From Diphasiastrum complanatum (Eukaryota; Streptophyta; Lycopodiopsida; Lycopodiales; Lycopodiaceae): a stretch of DNA of 64,000 bases. Shown piece after piece: positions 24,476-36,985 of the stretch (position 1 is its first letter; every line of letters starts with the position of its first letter). Both the position numbers and the translations under genes were made by a program. Location: assembly GCA_029204225.1 (NCBI GenBank), contig CM055111.1:700453-764452 (forward strand), given 5' to 3'. The notes below the pieces were generated by a model. It was not told the DNA's origin, made no database searches, and worked only from the letters and a program-made list of their open reading frames with translations.

Positions 24476-25684
24476 TGGTTGATTCTGACGAATTCTCAAG
24501 ATACTCGGACAGAGCAACTCAAGAGCACCTCTCACCTTAGACCGAGGAGGTCTCTGAGAAGACGAGACTAATGAAGACTGAGAGCCGAGTATGAGAGCCG
24601 AGAAATACTAGCTAGGAAAGACATGCAAGAACTGTGTAAGCCTCATGGTGAATCTTGGAAGATGGAATGACCAAGTAGGAACTAGTATTTCTAAGCAAAG
24701 TAATAAATGCAAGTAGACCCCTCTTAAAGAAAGTAGAGTGAGCCACCTTTTGATGGTGACCTCTAGTGGAGAGCATTATTCCACTTGTAATCTGTGAAAT
24801 GTGAAAATTCCACTAGGATGCCACCTAAGGAGCTCTCTTGCTTATTGAAGAGGCTCCCTCTTTGTGAAGAGGAGTTTTTTGTGTATTGTATCAACTCCAT
24901 GCTGAAATGAGAAGAGCCTTCACGAGTTTGGTGCATCCATTGAGCTTCTTGATCCTGCTTGTTTCTTGAGTGATGCATTTATGATCTTGCCCTTCCCTCC
25001 TTTTGTGTGTGGTTGTGGACTGTAGAGTGGATTAGATTTGCTGCTTTCATAGGGTGGATTACCTTCTTTTCTTGTTTGTGGATTAATGTAGGAACCAGCA
25101 TTCAGGTAAACTAAATAGGCTGGATCTATGGTGTAGTTCTTGCATATCTCTTTACAATCCAGTTTTTTATGTTCTTGGGATGTCCAAGAATCAATAGGCT
25201 GGTTGGTTTCTTGATTCTTGGACTTCTAACATGCTGTAGATTAGTTTCTTGTTTCTTGGTTTGTCAATTTACGCAAGTTATAGCTCAGTTTAGTAATGCT
25301 TAGGATCTGATTCAGTTCGTTTTTAAGAGTAGATAGCTGTAGAATCTGCCGAATGTTCATTTGGGCTGCACTCTGATCTGTGAATGAGTGTTCTTGGCAT
25401 GCATCTCTGTCAGAATGTAAGTGCATTCAAGAGAGTTCGACCCTGAGTAGTCCTCTGACAAGCAGGACAAAAATATACTACAATGACAATCTGTTCTCTT
25501 CTGCCTGGTTTGGCATCATAATATCAAGAGCACACATAACGAATGCCCTGAAGCCTAGTAACAGGCAGAATACCAAGTTGCAAAAGCTGTAAGCAAGAAG
25601 TAAAAGAACCGTAGTAAACAGATTCTTGGACCTCTAGATCAGGGGATCTGTAAACATTTGTGTCAACATTTGGCGTCGTTGCCC
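24476..25684 (+). mobile_element. Probable 5' LTR and primer-binding site of a Tat/Athila-like gypsy element
   Basis: TGGCGTCGTTGCC at 25671-25683 closely matches the TGGCGCCGTTGCC primer-binding site of plant Tat/Athila gypsy elements (tRNA-Asp type). It comes two bases after a CAACA end at 25668, as expected for an LTR end. The LTR start at about 24476 (TGTTGGTTGATTC) is a guess, since no partner LTR was found. The repeat-rich region downstream would be the leader. No gag or pol follows before the sequence changes near 27.5 kb, so the element is truncated or its coding part is lost. Confidence 0.45.
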
Positions 25685-25755
25685 ATTGAACTCCAACACC
25701 TTCTAAATCGGAAACCCACAAGCTTGTCCATGCTCCGCTTGTCCCTCATGATCAC

Positions 25756-26160
25756 ATCTCAACCGGAGCCCCCCTGTGCTCAAATCTCAACCGACGGCCA
25801 TTCAGTAAAATCTCAACCGACGGTGCCCCGTGAGATCTCGACCAACGCCATTAGTTAGATCTCGACCGACGAGTTGCCTGAATCTCGACCGATGCTATCA
25901 ATTGGATCTGGACCGACGCCATCAGTTACATCTCGACCGAAGGCAACCTTCAAATCTCAACCTTCAGTCCTGACCTCAGCCGACGTGATCCTTCATATCT
26001 CAATCGGAGCCGAAGTGCTCTATTCAATCTCAGCCGAAACCCAACGCTTAAAATCTCAACCGAAGATATTCTCAATCTCAACCAAAGCAATTTCTCAACT
26101 CTTGACCGACGAGATCTTATCACGTCTTGACAGAAGAGTTTTTGGTCAACTCCCGACCGG
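25756..26160. repeat. Degenerate 24-28 bp minisatellite, core ATCTC(A/G)ACCGACG
   Basis: At least 15 units begin with ATCTC(A/G)ACCGA or a variant, at 25756, 25784, 25810, 25835, 25859, 25882, 25906, 25930, 25954, 25996 and onward. The middle units are spaced 23-25 bp and the first ones 26-28. The spacer after each core is variable. Because 24 is a multiple of three, a frame stays open at 25874-26296, but it has repeat composition, not that of a known protein. Confidence 0.85.
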
Positions 26161-26299
26161 AGGGTCTGGGTCCAATCTCAATCGAACGGATTTTTTCCAA
26201 TCTCAACTAGACCATATTCACGCTCGACCACCAGCCTTTTCAACGACAATCTTTCTGTCAAACCAAACAACATACAAGCTGCACCGCTATAAATGAGAG

Positions 26300-26880
26300 C
26301 AACGACATGGGCCTATATCTGCCTTGAGCCGTAGCCATCACAAACCACTACGTGATCACCTTGAGCCGTAGCCATCATAAACCACTACGTGATCACCTTG
26401 AACCGTAGCAGTCACCATCACTAACCGCTGCAACCATATTCACCCGCAAATAACCGCAACCACTGCATTCAACCCCACCCGTCCTCCGTCACCACCATAG
26501 TCAACCATCACCAACGTAGTCACCACTAAGCCATAGTGCCCAACCGCATCCAACCGCACTTATTCGCCCTACGACCGCATTCTCCTCATCCATCGTAGCA
26601 ACCACCATCGACCACTAACATCGCCATCGACCACTGACATCGTAATCGATCGCTGACACAACAACTGACCGCACTACCACCACAACAGCCACATTCCACT
26701 AATCCACCGTAGAAACCGCAATCCATCGCAACACACAACTTACCCGTATCCCACCGCATTCAATCGTAGACACGCTGCAGCCACAATTGTCCGCTGCAAC
26801 CGCACTCATCCGCTACAACCATAATCGACCGCTGACTGCACCAGTCCGCATCCCTCCATCCTCAACCGCGTTCGGTCAAA
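26300..26880. repeat. 37-bp repeat followed by CCGCAACC-rich degenerate array
   Basis: CCTTGAGCCGTAGCCATCAC begins a 37-bp unit at 26322, again at 26359, and a partial unit at 26396. It grades into about 480 bp of irregular C/A-rich sequence built from ACCGCAACC, ATCCACCGTAG and similar words, with very few G-rich stretches on this strand. It continues the repeat-rich leader started by the minisatellite at 25756. Confidence 0.8.
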
Positions 26881-27218
26881 ATGGCCCTTCGACTGGAGAG
26901 GAACGCATTTAAGTCAAGCAAAATAGACTAGTTTTGTAGCTTTCCATCCGACGGCCCCGTTTTTCCATCCGGGATCCGTTTCAGGTGCCGTCTGTTTGGA
27001 CCAGTGGACAACCTCGATAGGAACCTCTGACCACAGACAAGACGAGGAATTGACCGACGGTCGGCCCGCAACATCCGAACAAGTTCGACGTTAAACAGGG
27101 CTCCTGGGACACTTTGTCCAGTCGGGAGCTGAAAACTGGGAGATGTTTCGAAGCCCCCGTGTTGGTACACAAAATTTCGACCACGTGTTGTAGCATGTTG
27201 AAGTAGTGCCATACGTAA

Positions 27219-27540
27219 TTAGTAAGTTGTTGAAGTTCATCCGGGGAGAAACCGATTTCATCAACCGAGACACAGTAGTGTGTAGGTCTTGTGGTTTTCT
27301 TTAGTGAATGACACAGTTTTGCATAGATAACTAGTAAGTTGTTGAAGTTCATCGGGAGGGGGGGGACGGATCTCATCATATAAGACATAGTAGTGTGTAG
27401 GTCTTTTGGTTTTCGTTCACCTCTCCCAAATCCTCTGGTGAGCATTGATTTCCCCCAGAGCCTTTTGGTCCTAAGAGCTTGTCACTCTTCTGTTGAGCGT
27501 TCACCTCTCCCAAACCCTCTGGTGAGCATTCACTTCTTTA
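27219..27540. repeat. 112-bp tandem duplication and a second ~85-bp duplication
   Basis: AGTAAGTTGTTGAAGTTCAT occurs at 27221 and 27333, with shared downstream CACAGTAGTGTGTAGGTCTT or a variant, giving a period of 112 bp. Then TTCACCTCTCCCAAA.CCTCT with TGGTGAGCATT occurs at about 27415 and 27500. Frames on the minus strand (26928-27445) come from these repeats and match nothing I know. Confidence 0.8.
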
Positions 27541-29625
27541 AGACATTCACTGATGCACCGTAAACCCCAAATCAGTAATATGTTTGCCATACAAACTATC
27601 ATCTTCACTCAAAACCACTTTCAGATCTTTCTTTGCCGCTTTTTTGGAGCTTAGTTCCCAATGAAGGTTCATAATAATTTATGAACTGCTCATTACTCCT
27701 CGTCGTTTGGTAATATCTCAGTTATGGGAGGCATGGGCAGTGGTTAGGTCTGTTGCAAATTTTTTCGGGACCGTTTTCCTATTTTTTAGCAAGAGGGGGC
27801 AGGTGGGTGCCAGACACCCTCTGATAATTAATTCCGGGGGAAAAACAAGGGCCATAAATTGCTTTTATTTTGCTTTTGGGATGGGGGACAGTGTGAGTAG
27901 GTGCCTGTATTTTTTTTTTTTTTGAAAAAAAAAATTTCAAAAAATCGAACGCGTCCGCGTCCACCGTCCGCTTCCTTAGCTCTAGATTGCTGGCAACAGG
28001 TTAATTAATCCATCCCTTCATTTTCATTCATGGCTTTCATGAATTGCTAGGCCAATTAGTTACGTATTTGTTTTTGAGTTAGATTAGATTTTCATTTGGG
28101 ACTGCTTGTTTGCTGCAGAGATTCAAAGTCAGGCTTGTTTTTGAATAAGATTTTCATTTGGGATTGCTTGTTTGCTGCAGAGCTTCAAGTCAGGCTTGTT
28201 ACAAATTGTGTAATAACACATTTGTGATGATTTGGCACATGCAAGCAAAAATTTATTTTGTTAGACGAGAGAAATATGCAGTATCTTTTCATCTAAGAGC
28301 ATGTTAAACATTCGAAATGGTCAACACCAAGGTTTTATGTGATATGAACTAATGGGACATATAGCTCTGCAAGATTAGAGTAATTCCCAGTTCACAAAGC
28401 TAAATTAAGAGCACATGAACATCATTAGGTACTCTTTAGAAGATGGAATACCCCAAAACTCTGGAGAGAGCTGCTGAACAATTCAGGGATACTAGCAAGG
28501 AGCTACTTACAGCTAATTTTTACTAGAATAACCTATTTTTATGGTTACTTCAAATGGATCAAAGAAACTGCTTGCAAAACAAGTATAAAGAGCAAACAAT
28601 ATTTATCAGGATCTGAAATAAGTATCCCTTCTTAGTTATTGCAGGGCGTAGCACTCAACCATGTACAATCGTGAAATTAGCCTAAAAAATAATAAACGAG
28701 AGGCCTATCTTTAGGGCCAAGCCCAACAGATACTTGTTCATGTGTTGGCCAAGAACAAGTGATCCAGATCATCTGCTTGCTTAAGGTACAAACGGGATTG
28801 TCAGGTCAATTCTTTCTTTAAGGCTATGCCGAGCACAAAATCATGATTAGTTCAATCAGAAAGGGATCATATGGACTTTTCGAGGGTATTCAGTTGTTGA
28901 TAAGGTTTGGACCAAATGTTGTTCAAGGAGAGAACCCTCTTTAGTGCCATGCTGCTGAATATATATGTCAACATAGGCAAATTTTCATATTTACTATAAT
29001 TTTTGAGGATGCTATGAATCTCCTGAAATTCTGAATAATCATGAAGGAGCAATCCACATCACTAGGAACTCAAATTAACCAACTGAACGTTGACAGCAGC
29101 CTTGAACTTTGGTTCAGTGCATAATATAAACGAGAGAGGAATATGAGGGTGAATAAAAACTTACGAAATTAAAGATGAGAAACATGAATCTGAAGCTGCA
29201 TTGCAATAGGCCATTCATCGCAACATAAAGAAAAATGCTGAGACACCAATGTACAGTTCCTAAATGATTCTAAACTTGTAAAGGCTATTTATATAAACGA
29301 CTATGAACCTTGTTTGTTATCAGATAGTCTAAGAGAAAAACAAAAAAAACCTTGTAGAAAGAGGAGAAAATCAATCTACATTCCTCAAATCTACTCACTG
29401 ATCGAAGGATCTTTGAAACATCATAAGCAAACCTCTTTAATTTTGTAAGAATTTTGCATCATATTACTGCATATAGTGCCAGCTATATAATTCTGCCTTA
29501 ATTAGCCATATTATCACACGTAGTAAGTACCCAAAGAGCAGCAAGCTGCGATCAGAATTGCTTTATCACCAGAGAAACCACTGCCTCTGCAATTAGCCAT
29601 GTACAACCGTAGCGAGCAGACTAGT
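27541..29625. other. 3' flank of the ankyrin gene; small repeats only
   Basis: 27,910-27,955 has a T-run followed by an A-run. A ~62-bp tandem duplication lies at 28086-28210, with the shared phrase TTTTCATTTGGGA.TGCTTG and then TTTGCTGCAGAG.TTCAA. From about 28.2 kb to 29.6 kb there is no coding frame of note. This should contain the 3' untranslated region and polyadenylation site of the minus-strand gene that ends at 29626. Confidence 0.5.
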
Positions 29626-32600
29626 TCAGGAAGAAAAACTTGCCAGTTGTCTATGTGTGGTGTGCGTTACAACAGACTTTTTGATCAGTCCAGTAATACC
29701 ACGAACCCATAATTCAGCAATGGCAGCTGCAGACGCTTCAAAATGCACTTCTCTTCCACTGCTGGTAATCACCCAAAATATTCCAGGTTTATCTGCACCA
29801 GCTTTCTTACAATTTCTTAGAAATGTTCTTGTTGGACCTATTCCTGCTTCCTTGCATATTACATTTCGCCTACGTGTCTCTCCCCATGTAAGCAGACCAG
29901 TGCGTAACATGCGTACAATCTTTAGATGAGGAGCTCCTTTTCCTTGCCGAGTATGTTTGTATAGCTGCCCACCTACTAAAACCAACTTGATTGCCATGTG
30001 ATCAAGTATAACACCTTCAGAAGCTTTTGAAAATGTACTCTTCCTTGCCAGTGACAGGGCTGTCTCACCTTGTGAGTTTGAGAGGTTGCAATCTGCCCCA
30101 GCTAAAAGCAAAAGTCGACAAGCCTCTGCATGCCCTTCTCTTGCAGAAAGCATCAAAGGAGTGCAATCCTCATCATTTAATGTGTCTATGGCACATCCAT
30201 TCCTTAAGAGCTGTCTTAAAGCTTCTAAGTTTCCCCTCTGAGCAGCATAATGCAAAGCATGAAAATCTTCTCCCTTCAGTAGATTTGCCAGAACAGCATT
30301 AAGTATTATTCTCTCAAAGCTCTCTCGCAAATCACTGCTTTTTACAAGACTAAGAACTGTCTCTCCTTTGCTACCAACTAGGCCTATGTCAATTCCCGAC
30401 TGTAGAAAAATTTCAAAAACCTCTAAACGTCCAGCCTGAACAGCAACCATGGCAGCTGAATATCCGTGCTTATCTTTGGCATTCGAATCTATGCTTGGGT
30501 GTCGCAAAAGGTTTCGAAGAACTCCAACATCTCCCTGCTTTGCCACAAAATGAAGAGCTGAAAAAACATGAGGATTGCTTGAATGCAATCTATTTCCAGA
30601 TCTAAGAGCATCCCAAAGAAAGAAATCAGCACTTGATGTTAGTCCACTCAACTCTGCCAATTCTAAGGCACTCTGCCCTTGTTCATTCAGAAGTCCTAGG
30701 TCAGCTCCTGATAAAAGTAATGATTTGAAACAATTTTCAAAACCACCCTTAGCACTCAACATCAGAGCTGTTTCATCATATTCCGTCCTGATATTCAAAT
30801 CACACCCATGGTCTATTAACAACTGCACAATGGAAACGTAGCCTAATCTTGCTGCCAGATGCAAGGGACGATACTCTTGACCACTACGAGTTCGTATGCG
30901 ATACTCGGCATCAGCCCCGGCACTCAAAAGCACCGTACATGCCTGGTGATTGTTACAAAGAATTGCATGGCATAGTAGTGTCCTTCCATTATGTTCATCA
31001 TTTGGAGATACATACTGCATGAGCATGCTCAAAATGGTCCCACTCACTTCCCAATACTCGACCGCACACCATGCTCCATCATAGGGCTCTGCCAAACCTG
31101 CACCCACACGAAGCTCTTCTCCAGAAGCATAATCCCAAGACCATGCTCCAACGCTCACTTTCAAATCAGGTTTGCCTCCTGCCTGCAAGCATGTTAAAAT
31201 AAAAAGGCATTAAATAAACCCAGTAATATCTATTTGCAGACATGGGAATCAGCCCCCCGATTAATGGCTTCCCTAACATATGCATTCAAGACAGGCATAT
31301 CAGGGTGGAGATAGTAGTCAGCGGGACGAATTATCTCAGTCGTCTGTCTAGTACACATGAGACCTATGGAATCAAACTGGCAAAGAACAGGGAAAACCTT
31401 GCCATTGCTATTCACTAGGAAAAACTTGTCGGTTGTGACACATTGGCAATCACCTCCAGCAAGTATTTCACCACGGGAGCATGCCTGGCAACAATGGCAG
31501 CGACCAATGGTGTACAGTCAACATTTGCATGTAGAGCAGGCTTAGCTGAACGTAGCAGTATCCGATACCACGAATTTACATTTACTCCACTCTGTCACAA
31601 TAATGAGGCAATAATAAGTCCTAAACCTATTTAGCTGATAAATTGATAGAAAATATCTTCAGCCACTAGCTTGTTTAATTTCTCACTCTAATAAGCGTAG
31701 AAAAAACTGGAAAACACCCAAGACAATTTTCAGGATCAGAGCCCTTATAACTGCGAATTGAGAGGGTTTTCTTGCAAAGCGAATGTAATGAACCAGCTTC
31801 CTGCTGAAACTGTTAGCTTCAGACCCACTACAATGCTAACAGAACTGTATGATTTACAATTGAAAATTGATGCCTCTGCCAAAACTTCAAAATGTTAGAG
31901 AATAGAGAGACTTACCTTTGTCAGCGTGGCAACTATGTCAAGATATCCCCGATTACTTGCATGAACAAGAGCTTGAGCCAAAATCTCTGGCCTTGTCATC
32001 TCTGAACTTATAAGAACCTCCACTGATTTTACTTGATTATAAAGGCAAGCCTCTAGCAGAGCATCTTCCAATGCTGGCTGAGCTGCTCCCGCTCTCTGCA
32101 TCACATCGATGATTTGATGATGACCCTCTCTAGCTGCTGCAGTTGTTGCATAACCTCGAAAAAGTTTTTCATTTACATCGGCACCAGCTATCTGCAATTT
32201 TGGCAGCAGCAATAACATGACTAAGAACCAAAACATGTGCAGGGAAACTCACTCCAGATCTGATACATGCACAATGGACAAGGTATTTCAAAACATACTG
32301 AATTCAAACCATTCTATTAGTAGCTAATATTAATGTGTTACTAGAGTAGCACCTACCTGATGCGAACTGGAAGTCGTGCTTTTTAAAGAAAGTCCTTAGG
32401 CTATTTGATTCAAAAAGTCATTGCAAGCATGAAGTATTAGAAAACTGACAAAGTTGAGGAGATGAACAGTGTGCAAAGGCAGGTAACAAAATTTATGAAT
32501 ATTTTGTCTCAAGAACAGAGACTAGCTCAAGAACCATCAGCTCTAGATGTAAGAGTTTTTCCTTCAATGCCAACTTAAAATTGGAAAGCAATTAAGAAAT

Positions 32601-33756
32601 TTACGGTAATATGATATTAAGGCTTAAGCTTATCTTTGTAACATGTCACAAGATACGGATACCTCACAAAGTAAAAGACATAACAAGCACAAATGCTTTG
32701 TTACTATGTAATTATCTACAAGGTTAGAATCACTCCAATCAAATGTGCAAAATGCACAAACACATTCAGGGCTTTCAAAGAAGCATTAATTACAGCTCGA
32801 GACAAAAATTCAGCCGTGGAGAAGCTTTGAGACATCTTCAAAATTTCAATGGCAAATGCATCAAGAGTGTTATAATTAATAGGGTCAAAAAATGCATCAG
32901 AAAGATGAATCCAGGATGTCTGAAATGAAAACAACATGACTCCCTACTACCAAGCGATCACAATATATTTACTTTTGCTGCAAGTTCAGTGCACACCACA
33001 TTTCACGTCCAAACCTTTCTGCCCTTTACTGCTATTTTTATTTTACAACTAAAGGTGACAGCAACTGAGCTCTGACATCAAGATTGTGGCACTAAGGTAT
33101 AGTCATGCCTTCATTTGCAATCTCAATTGGATAGCTATAGTTCAAGGAATGACAGTTTCGTGTGATATTTTGCCAACTACTCAATCAACTACCCACTATG
33201 TGGGAGGATTCTTTCTATGCAGCCTCTCAAGTCTCAGAAAAATACGTGAATTGAAAACAAGCTTGAGTATCAGAGATAAGTTACGAAAGTATAATAAGTT
33301 TTTAAGTCAAGAATTTCTCAGGGCTGCAAGAGCACTTCACAAGCTACAATTCTAGGAGTTGCATTGCCAGTGACACATGCTACTTTTAGATAAGTAAGAA
33401 CGTGAAAGCTCTGAAATGAACCGCCTGATTCATAGGTTGTTGTAACTTGTGTCACCAAATTAACTTACCAAAAGCCTCTTGGCAATGCTGATATGACCAG
33501 CATGAGCAGCAGCAAACAAAGGAGTGACATCGGTTTTAAATTCTTCGTACTCAATTTTCACTTCATCAGGAGTATCTTCTTGCTGAATAGAATCTGTACG
33601 CTTAAACCGAAGGCTAATGGTTCCTTTGTGATTAACATCCACATGTTCACTAAGGAGAGCTTGAGAAACTGCACTTTCATTGCCCGATAGAGCTGCTTCA
33701 AGTAGACCTTGTGAAACGCTATACTCATCTACTATTTCAGTAAGCTCTCGCTTCAT
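29626..33756 (-). CDS. Plant ankyrin-repeat protein gene, four exons
   Basis: This is the only convincing cellular gene. Exons on the minus strand are 33756-33469, 32191-31916, 31591-31454 and 31182-29626. Donors are TTG|GTAAGT, AAG|GTAAGT and GAG|GTGATT; acceptors are TTGCAG|, GTGACAG| and CTTGCAG|. All junctions are phase 0 and give 752 residues. Ankyrin units are clear: TDVTPLFAAAHAGHISIAKR (~75-95), AGADVNEKLFRGYATTAAAR (~98-117), NGRTLLCHAILCNNHQACTV, RPLHLAARLGYVSIVQLLID, ALHYAAQRGNLEALRQLLRN and CTPLMLSAREGHAEACRLLL. GAWSWDYASGEELRVGAGLA and the C-terminal GIFWVITSSGREVHF plus LWVRGI match a conserved plant family of about 750 residues (Arabidopsis At5g14230-like, from memory). The role is not established; ankyrin arrays bind proteins. 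The ATG follows GCTGAACAG, so an upstream exon is possible. The third donor is weak. Confidence 0.85.
31230..31455 (-). other. 75-codon open frame within intron 3
   Basis: The intron between exons 3 and 4 (31453-31183, 271 bp) contains a frame, offset from the exon 3 frame, that stays open to a TAG at 31230. It reads like protein: VTTDKFFLVNSNGKVFPVLC and HPDMPVLNAYVREAINRGAD. It does not join exon 4 in frame. It might be an alternative terminal exon or a former exon, or chance. Confidence 0.25.
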
Positions 33757-35074
33757 CCTGTTCAGCTACAGCATTCTAAGCAATATGAATATCAATCCAG
33801 TGCTCTGTACAATTTGAACGTTCAACTGCAGCTTGTTCCAAGCAAAATGCAGAAGCTTGTCACAAGTGAGTCTTGCTCTATATGTATGTGGATATTCCAC
33901 TCTTCGTCTCGCTTGCTTCTTCTACAAGACTTCTTACACATGGTTGTCAGAGATCGTGAAATGCTATGCCACATTTGAATCTTCCATGACAACTTTTGTT
34001 CTAAGCACAACCCTGAAAGTTGCAAGCAATTCTATAGGCTCGTGTCGCAGTCCTGCTTGCCACCTCTAACAAAGCCTTTTCATTCATGGCTCACTAGCTT
34101 TTAAAATATAAGTGTCTGTCAAGCTCACAAAAGTCGATCCTGGAGAGATAAGATTGCAAGTACATTCAGCAATGTAGATGAAATGCTATATACAAATATA
34201 ACCTAGATTAGGCAGCAATTAAACACATCTTTAAATCTGTTTGCAAGATTATTATTCATAAATTTGGAACGATCACGCAATGAGAATCTAAAACAATGAT
34301 CCAAATAGAAAATGTCCAGCTGACATTGAAGGAAAATCAACAGACAGTTACTGACTAATTGGTTCTCAGCAGACTTTCGAGCACTTGGTCAACCCCCCCT
34401 AGTATGAAGAAAGCATTCGTGCTTAATGCTGTATTAGCTCTAACAAACTTAACAAAATTGAGTAGGTGAACTGATAGCTGGTAAAACAAACTGATAGCTG
34501 GCAAATGGAGGTGTATTTGATGTTTTTTAGAGGTAAAACTTTGAAAGTGTGATTCTTACGCACTTTGATAGAATAGTCGAACTTTGGTTCATAACTGAGA
34601 ACAAATATCAAGAATCAAACATTTGTTCTTTCTGTGTTTGTTGGATGTTTACATGCATAAGATAGAACCCCTTTGGAGTCTTTAGAACATAGAAGTCAAG
34701 CCACTTTGGAGTCTCTCTAACACAGGAGTCAAGACAATTCCACAGTTTGGCTAATCGATTATAAGAGCATGCCTCATATTTGACAGTGATCAACATAGAT
34801 GTGATGGTCAAGATGGAACTCAATACAGTTCTTTATCAGAAATAAGTATCTTCCTGTCCAAAAACCTGGTAAGGCATTCAGCCAACATTACATAAACAGT
34901 TAACCTGATAACTCCTGAAACTAAGGTTCTTTGAGAGTAGCATTTAATGTTGGTTAGAATGCCCCTTGATGATTGGTTCCACTTTGAAGGTTACACAAAC
35001 TTGTAGATTCTCATAAAAACTGTTAAACATTTTCTTTAATGCTCCTTTGAAGATTTTCTTTGCTACCTCTTTAT
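33757..35074. other. Upstream region of the ankyrin gene
   Basis: It should contain the promoter and 5' untranslated exon(s) of the minus-strand gene. No frame here can be tied to it, and I see no unambiguous TATA box. No retroelement domain was recognised. Confidence 0.35.
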
Positions 35075-35639
35075 TGTCATGACCATGACTGACCTCAGAT
35101 TGTTTATCCCGCTAGAGGTCAGTAGGCCTACCTCGACCCGTAGGTTAATTATAATTATGAGGGGTTTGGGGCCCTCATGTGCATATAGTCATAATTAATG
35201 GTGGATTATTATGGGTCTATCAGTGAGTCATAGGGGAACTGGATGATGTGGCCCAGTTTGGCTGGAGAGGTGTCCAGTGAGGTGTCACCGTGCACTACTA
35301 GTGGTGCATGGGCCTTGGAGGGTATAAGTATACCCATTGGGCTCACTAGTGTATGCTTGATTGTGATGCTAGTAGCCATATGCTGCTTGTATGACTCCTC
35401 TATCCTTTGTGAGAGAGTAATCCATAGCTTGGGGGCTAGATCCATAAGATCTAGGTTTGGTTGGGTTGGTTTGTCCACCATCCGATTCCCTTGTGTTCTT
35501 TGCTATGGCTTGCTTGGCCAGTGCATCATTGGTAGGGGCTTTATATTGGTATCAGAGCCAAGGCTAAACAGATTTGCCGTCAAGAAGTGCTCAAGTTGAG
35601 GCCAAGAATATGGAGATGGTAGGCGGGTTAATCCACTTT

Positions 35640-35733
35640 CATGATTTTCACCAATCAAACTTTTCTTCTCAGGGGATAGAAATGCTCATGATTTTCACCC
35701 ATCAAACTTTTCTTCTCAGGGGATAGAAATGCA
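35640..35733. repeat. 47-bp tandem duplication in the leader
   Basis: CATGATTTTCACC(A/C)ATCAAACTTT and 23 further bases are repeated head to tail with a single difference near position 14 of the unit. Confidence 0.9.
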
Positions 35734-36439
35734 AGGTATGGATCTTCATGGTGGGATCCTGATTCTTGGACTTTGTTGGAGCCAAAGTATTGTGCAAAAG
35801 CTTGGTGGGTGATTCTCATTCTCTTCTCAAATCACAGGTTTTCGAAAGGATATCAATTGTATGGTAGTTTTACTACCAAAAGATGCAATCGATTTGATAA
35901 AGTACGCTCTTGATTGATGATTTAGTATAGAATACACAGAAACTTTTGGTTTTAATCTTTTCCCGATTTGGAAAGGATGATATGCTATCTTGGAAACTCC
36001 AATGGAGTTGGATAGTTGAGGGTAACCAAAAGTCAAAGCTTCACGTAATGAAATTCCGGTGAATCTTAAGTCATTCTAGATTAAAACTTAAGAGTATTTG
36101 AATCTAGATGCATTCTAGATTGGACCCTAACTTTAAAATGACACTTTGTGCCATGTCTAGAGTAAGGGAGTCTTAGGAATTGTCTTATAAAGGCATCGAA
36201 AGTGAGTTGGATAAAGTCTGGAATTTTCCTTGTGGGAAGGACTTTTTTAGCAACTCGTATGTCTTCTAAGAATAGTAATATTCATGTTGTCTTATTACTA
36301 AGTATAGGGTAAGGATCCGAGGAATTACGATTGACGAATCATAGTCCAGATTCTAGTTTATGCTTGATCATTAAGAGAGGGCAACATTCATGGTGGAGTT
36401 ACCCCGGATGAATAAACCGAATGACGCAATTTGGGTAAT

Positions 36440-36985
36440 GACTAGCCATCTTACCAAATTGGCTACTTCTATTTGGGTAAAGACCACCGCGAAAGCATTG
36501 AATTAGTTCAAATATTTGTTGAGCGTCTGTTTAGGCTTTACGGATTACCAAGTGACATTATGAGCAATCGTGATTCAAGGATCACAGGTCACTTTTGGTC
36601 GGCCATGTTCGCTAAACTAGAGTCGACACTGAGATTGAGTACTTCCGATCATCCCAAAACAGGATGGCCAGACAAGAAGGACAAATCAGATGATGGGAAG
36701 AAGTATCTGCCCTTGATTGAGTTTGCCTATAGTGGTAGTAAGCATTCGGCTACCGATTATAGCTCGTTCATGCTTATGTATGGTTTTGAGCCTAGGTCAC
36801 CCATTGCGGTAGAGACTCATACAATCAAGTTTCAGAAAAATAGCGATTTCCTGCCCAATATGCAAGAAATGCTACAAATAATAGCACGTGTGAATGTCCT
36901 GAGTGCCCTGGATAGGGACCGGCATTATGCTAATCTAAAAAGATCGCCTCAAGACTTTCAAGTGGTGAATCGTGTGTATTTATGA
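36440..36985 (+). pseudogene. Gypsy integrase core, catalytic Asp lost
   Basis: The reading HLTKLATSIWVKTT, then FVERLFRLYGLPSDIMSNRD and SRITGHFWSAMF, is a gypsy integrase. The second catalytic Asp lies in SDRD in intact copies (for example CDIVSDRDPKFTG in the 39.6-46.4 kb element), and here it is SNRD, an Asp to Asn change. The region of the catalytic Glu (DHPESDGQTERTNQ in the intact copy) reads DHPKTGWPDKKDKSDD, so that Glu is gone too. The tail FAYSGSKHSATDYSSFMLMY and DRDRHYANLKRS is well kept. The enzyme cannot be active. Confidence 0.85.

Noticed and set aside
25756-26160. CRISPR array
   Set aside because: Units are short, cores are degenerate, the spacers are not of constant length, and the context is plant retroelement DNA with no cas genes.
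26981-27445. 154-codon minus-strand frame as a gene
   Set aside because: It spans a 112-bp tandem duplication and has no recognisable motif. The frame is most likely a by-product of the repeat.
29657-31197. Plus-strand frames opposite the ankyrin gene
   Set aside because: They are shadows of the coding strand. The minus strand has conserved ankyrin repeats and splice sites.
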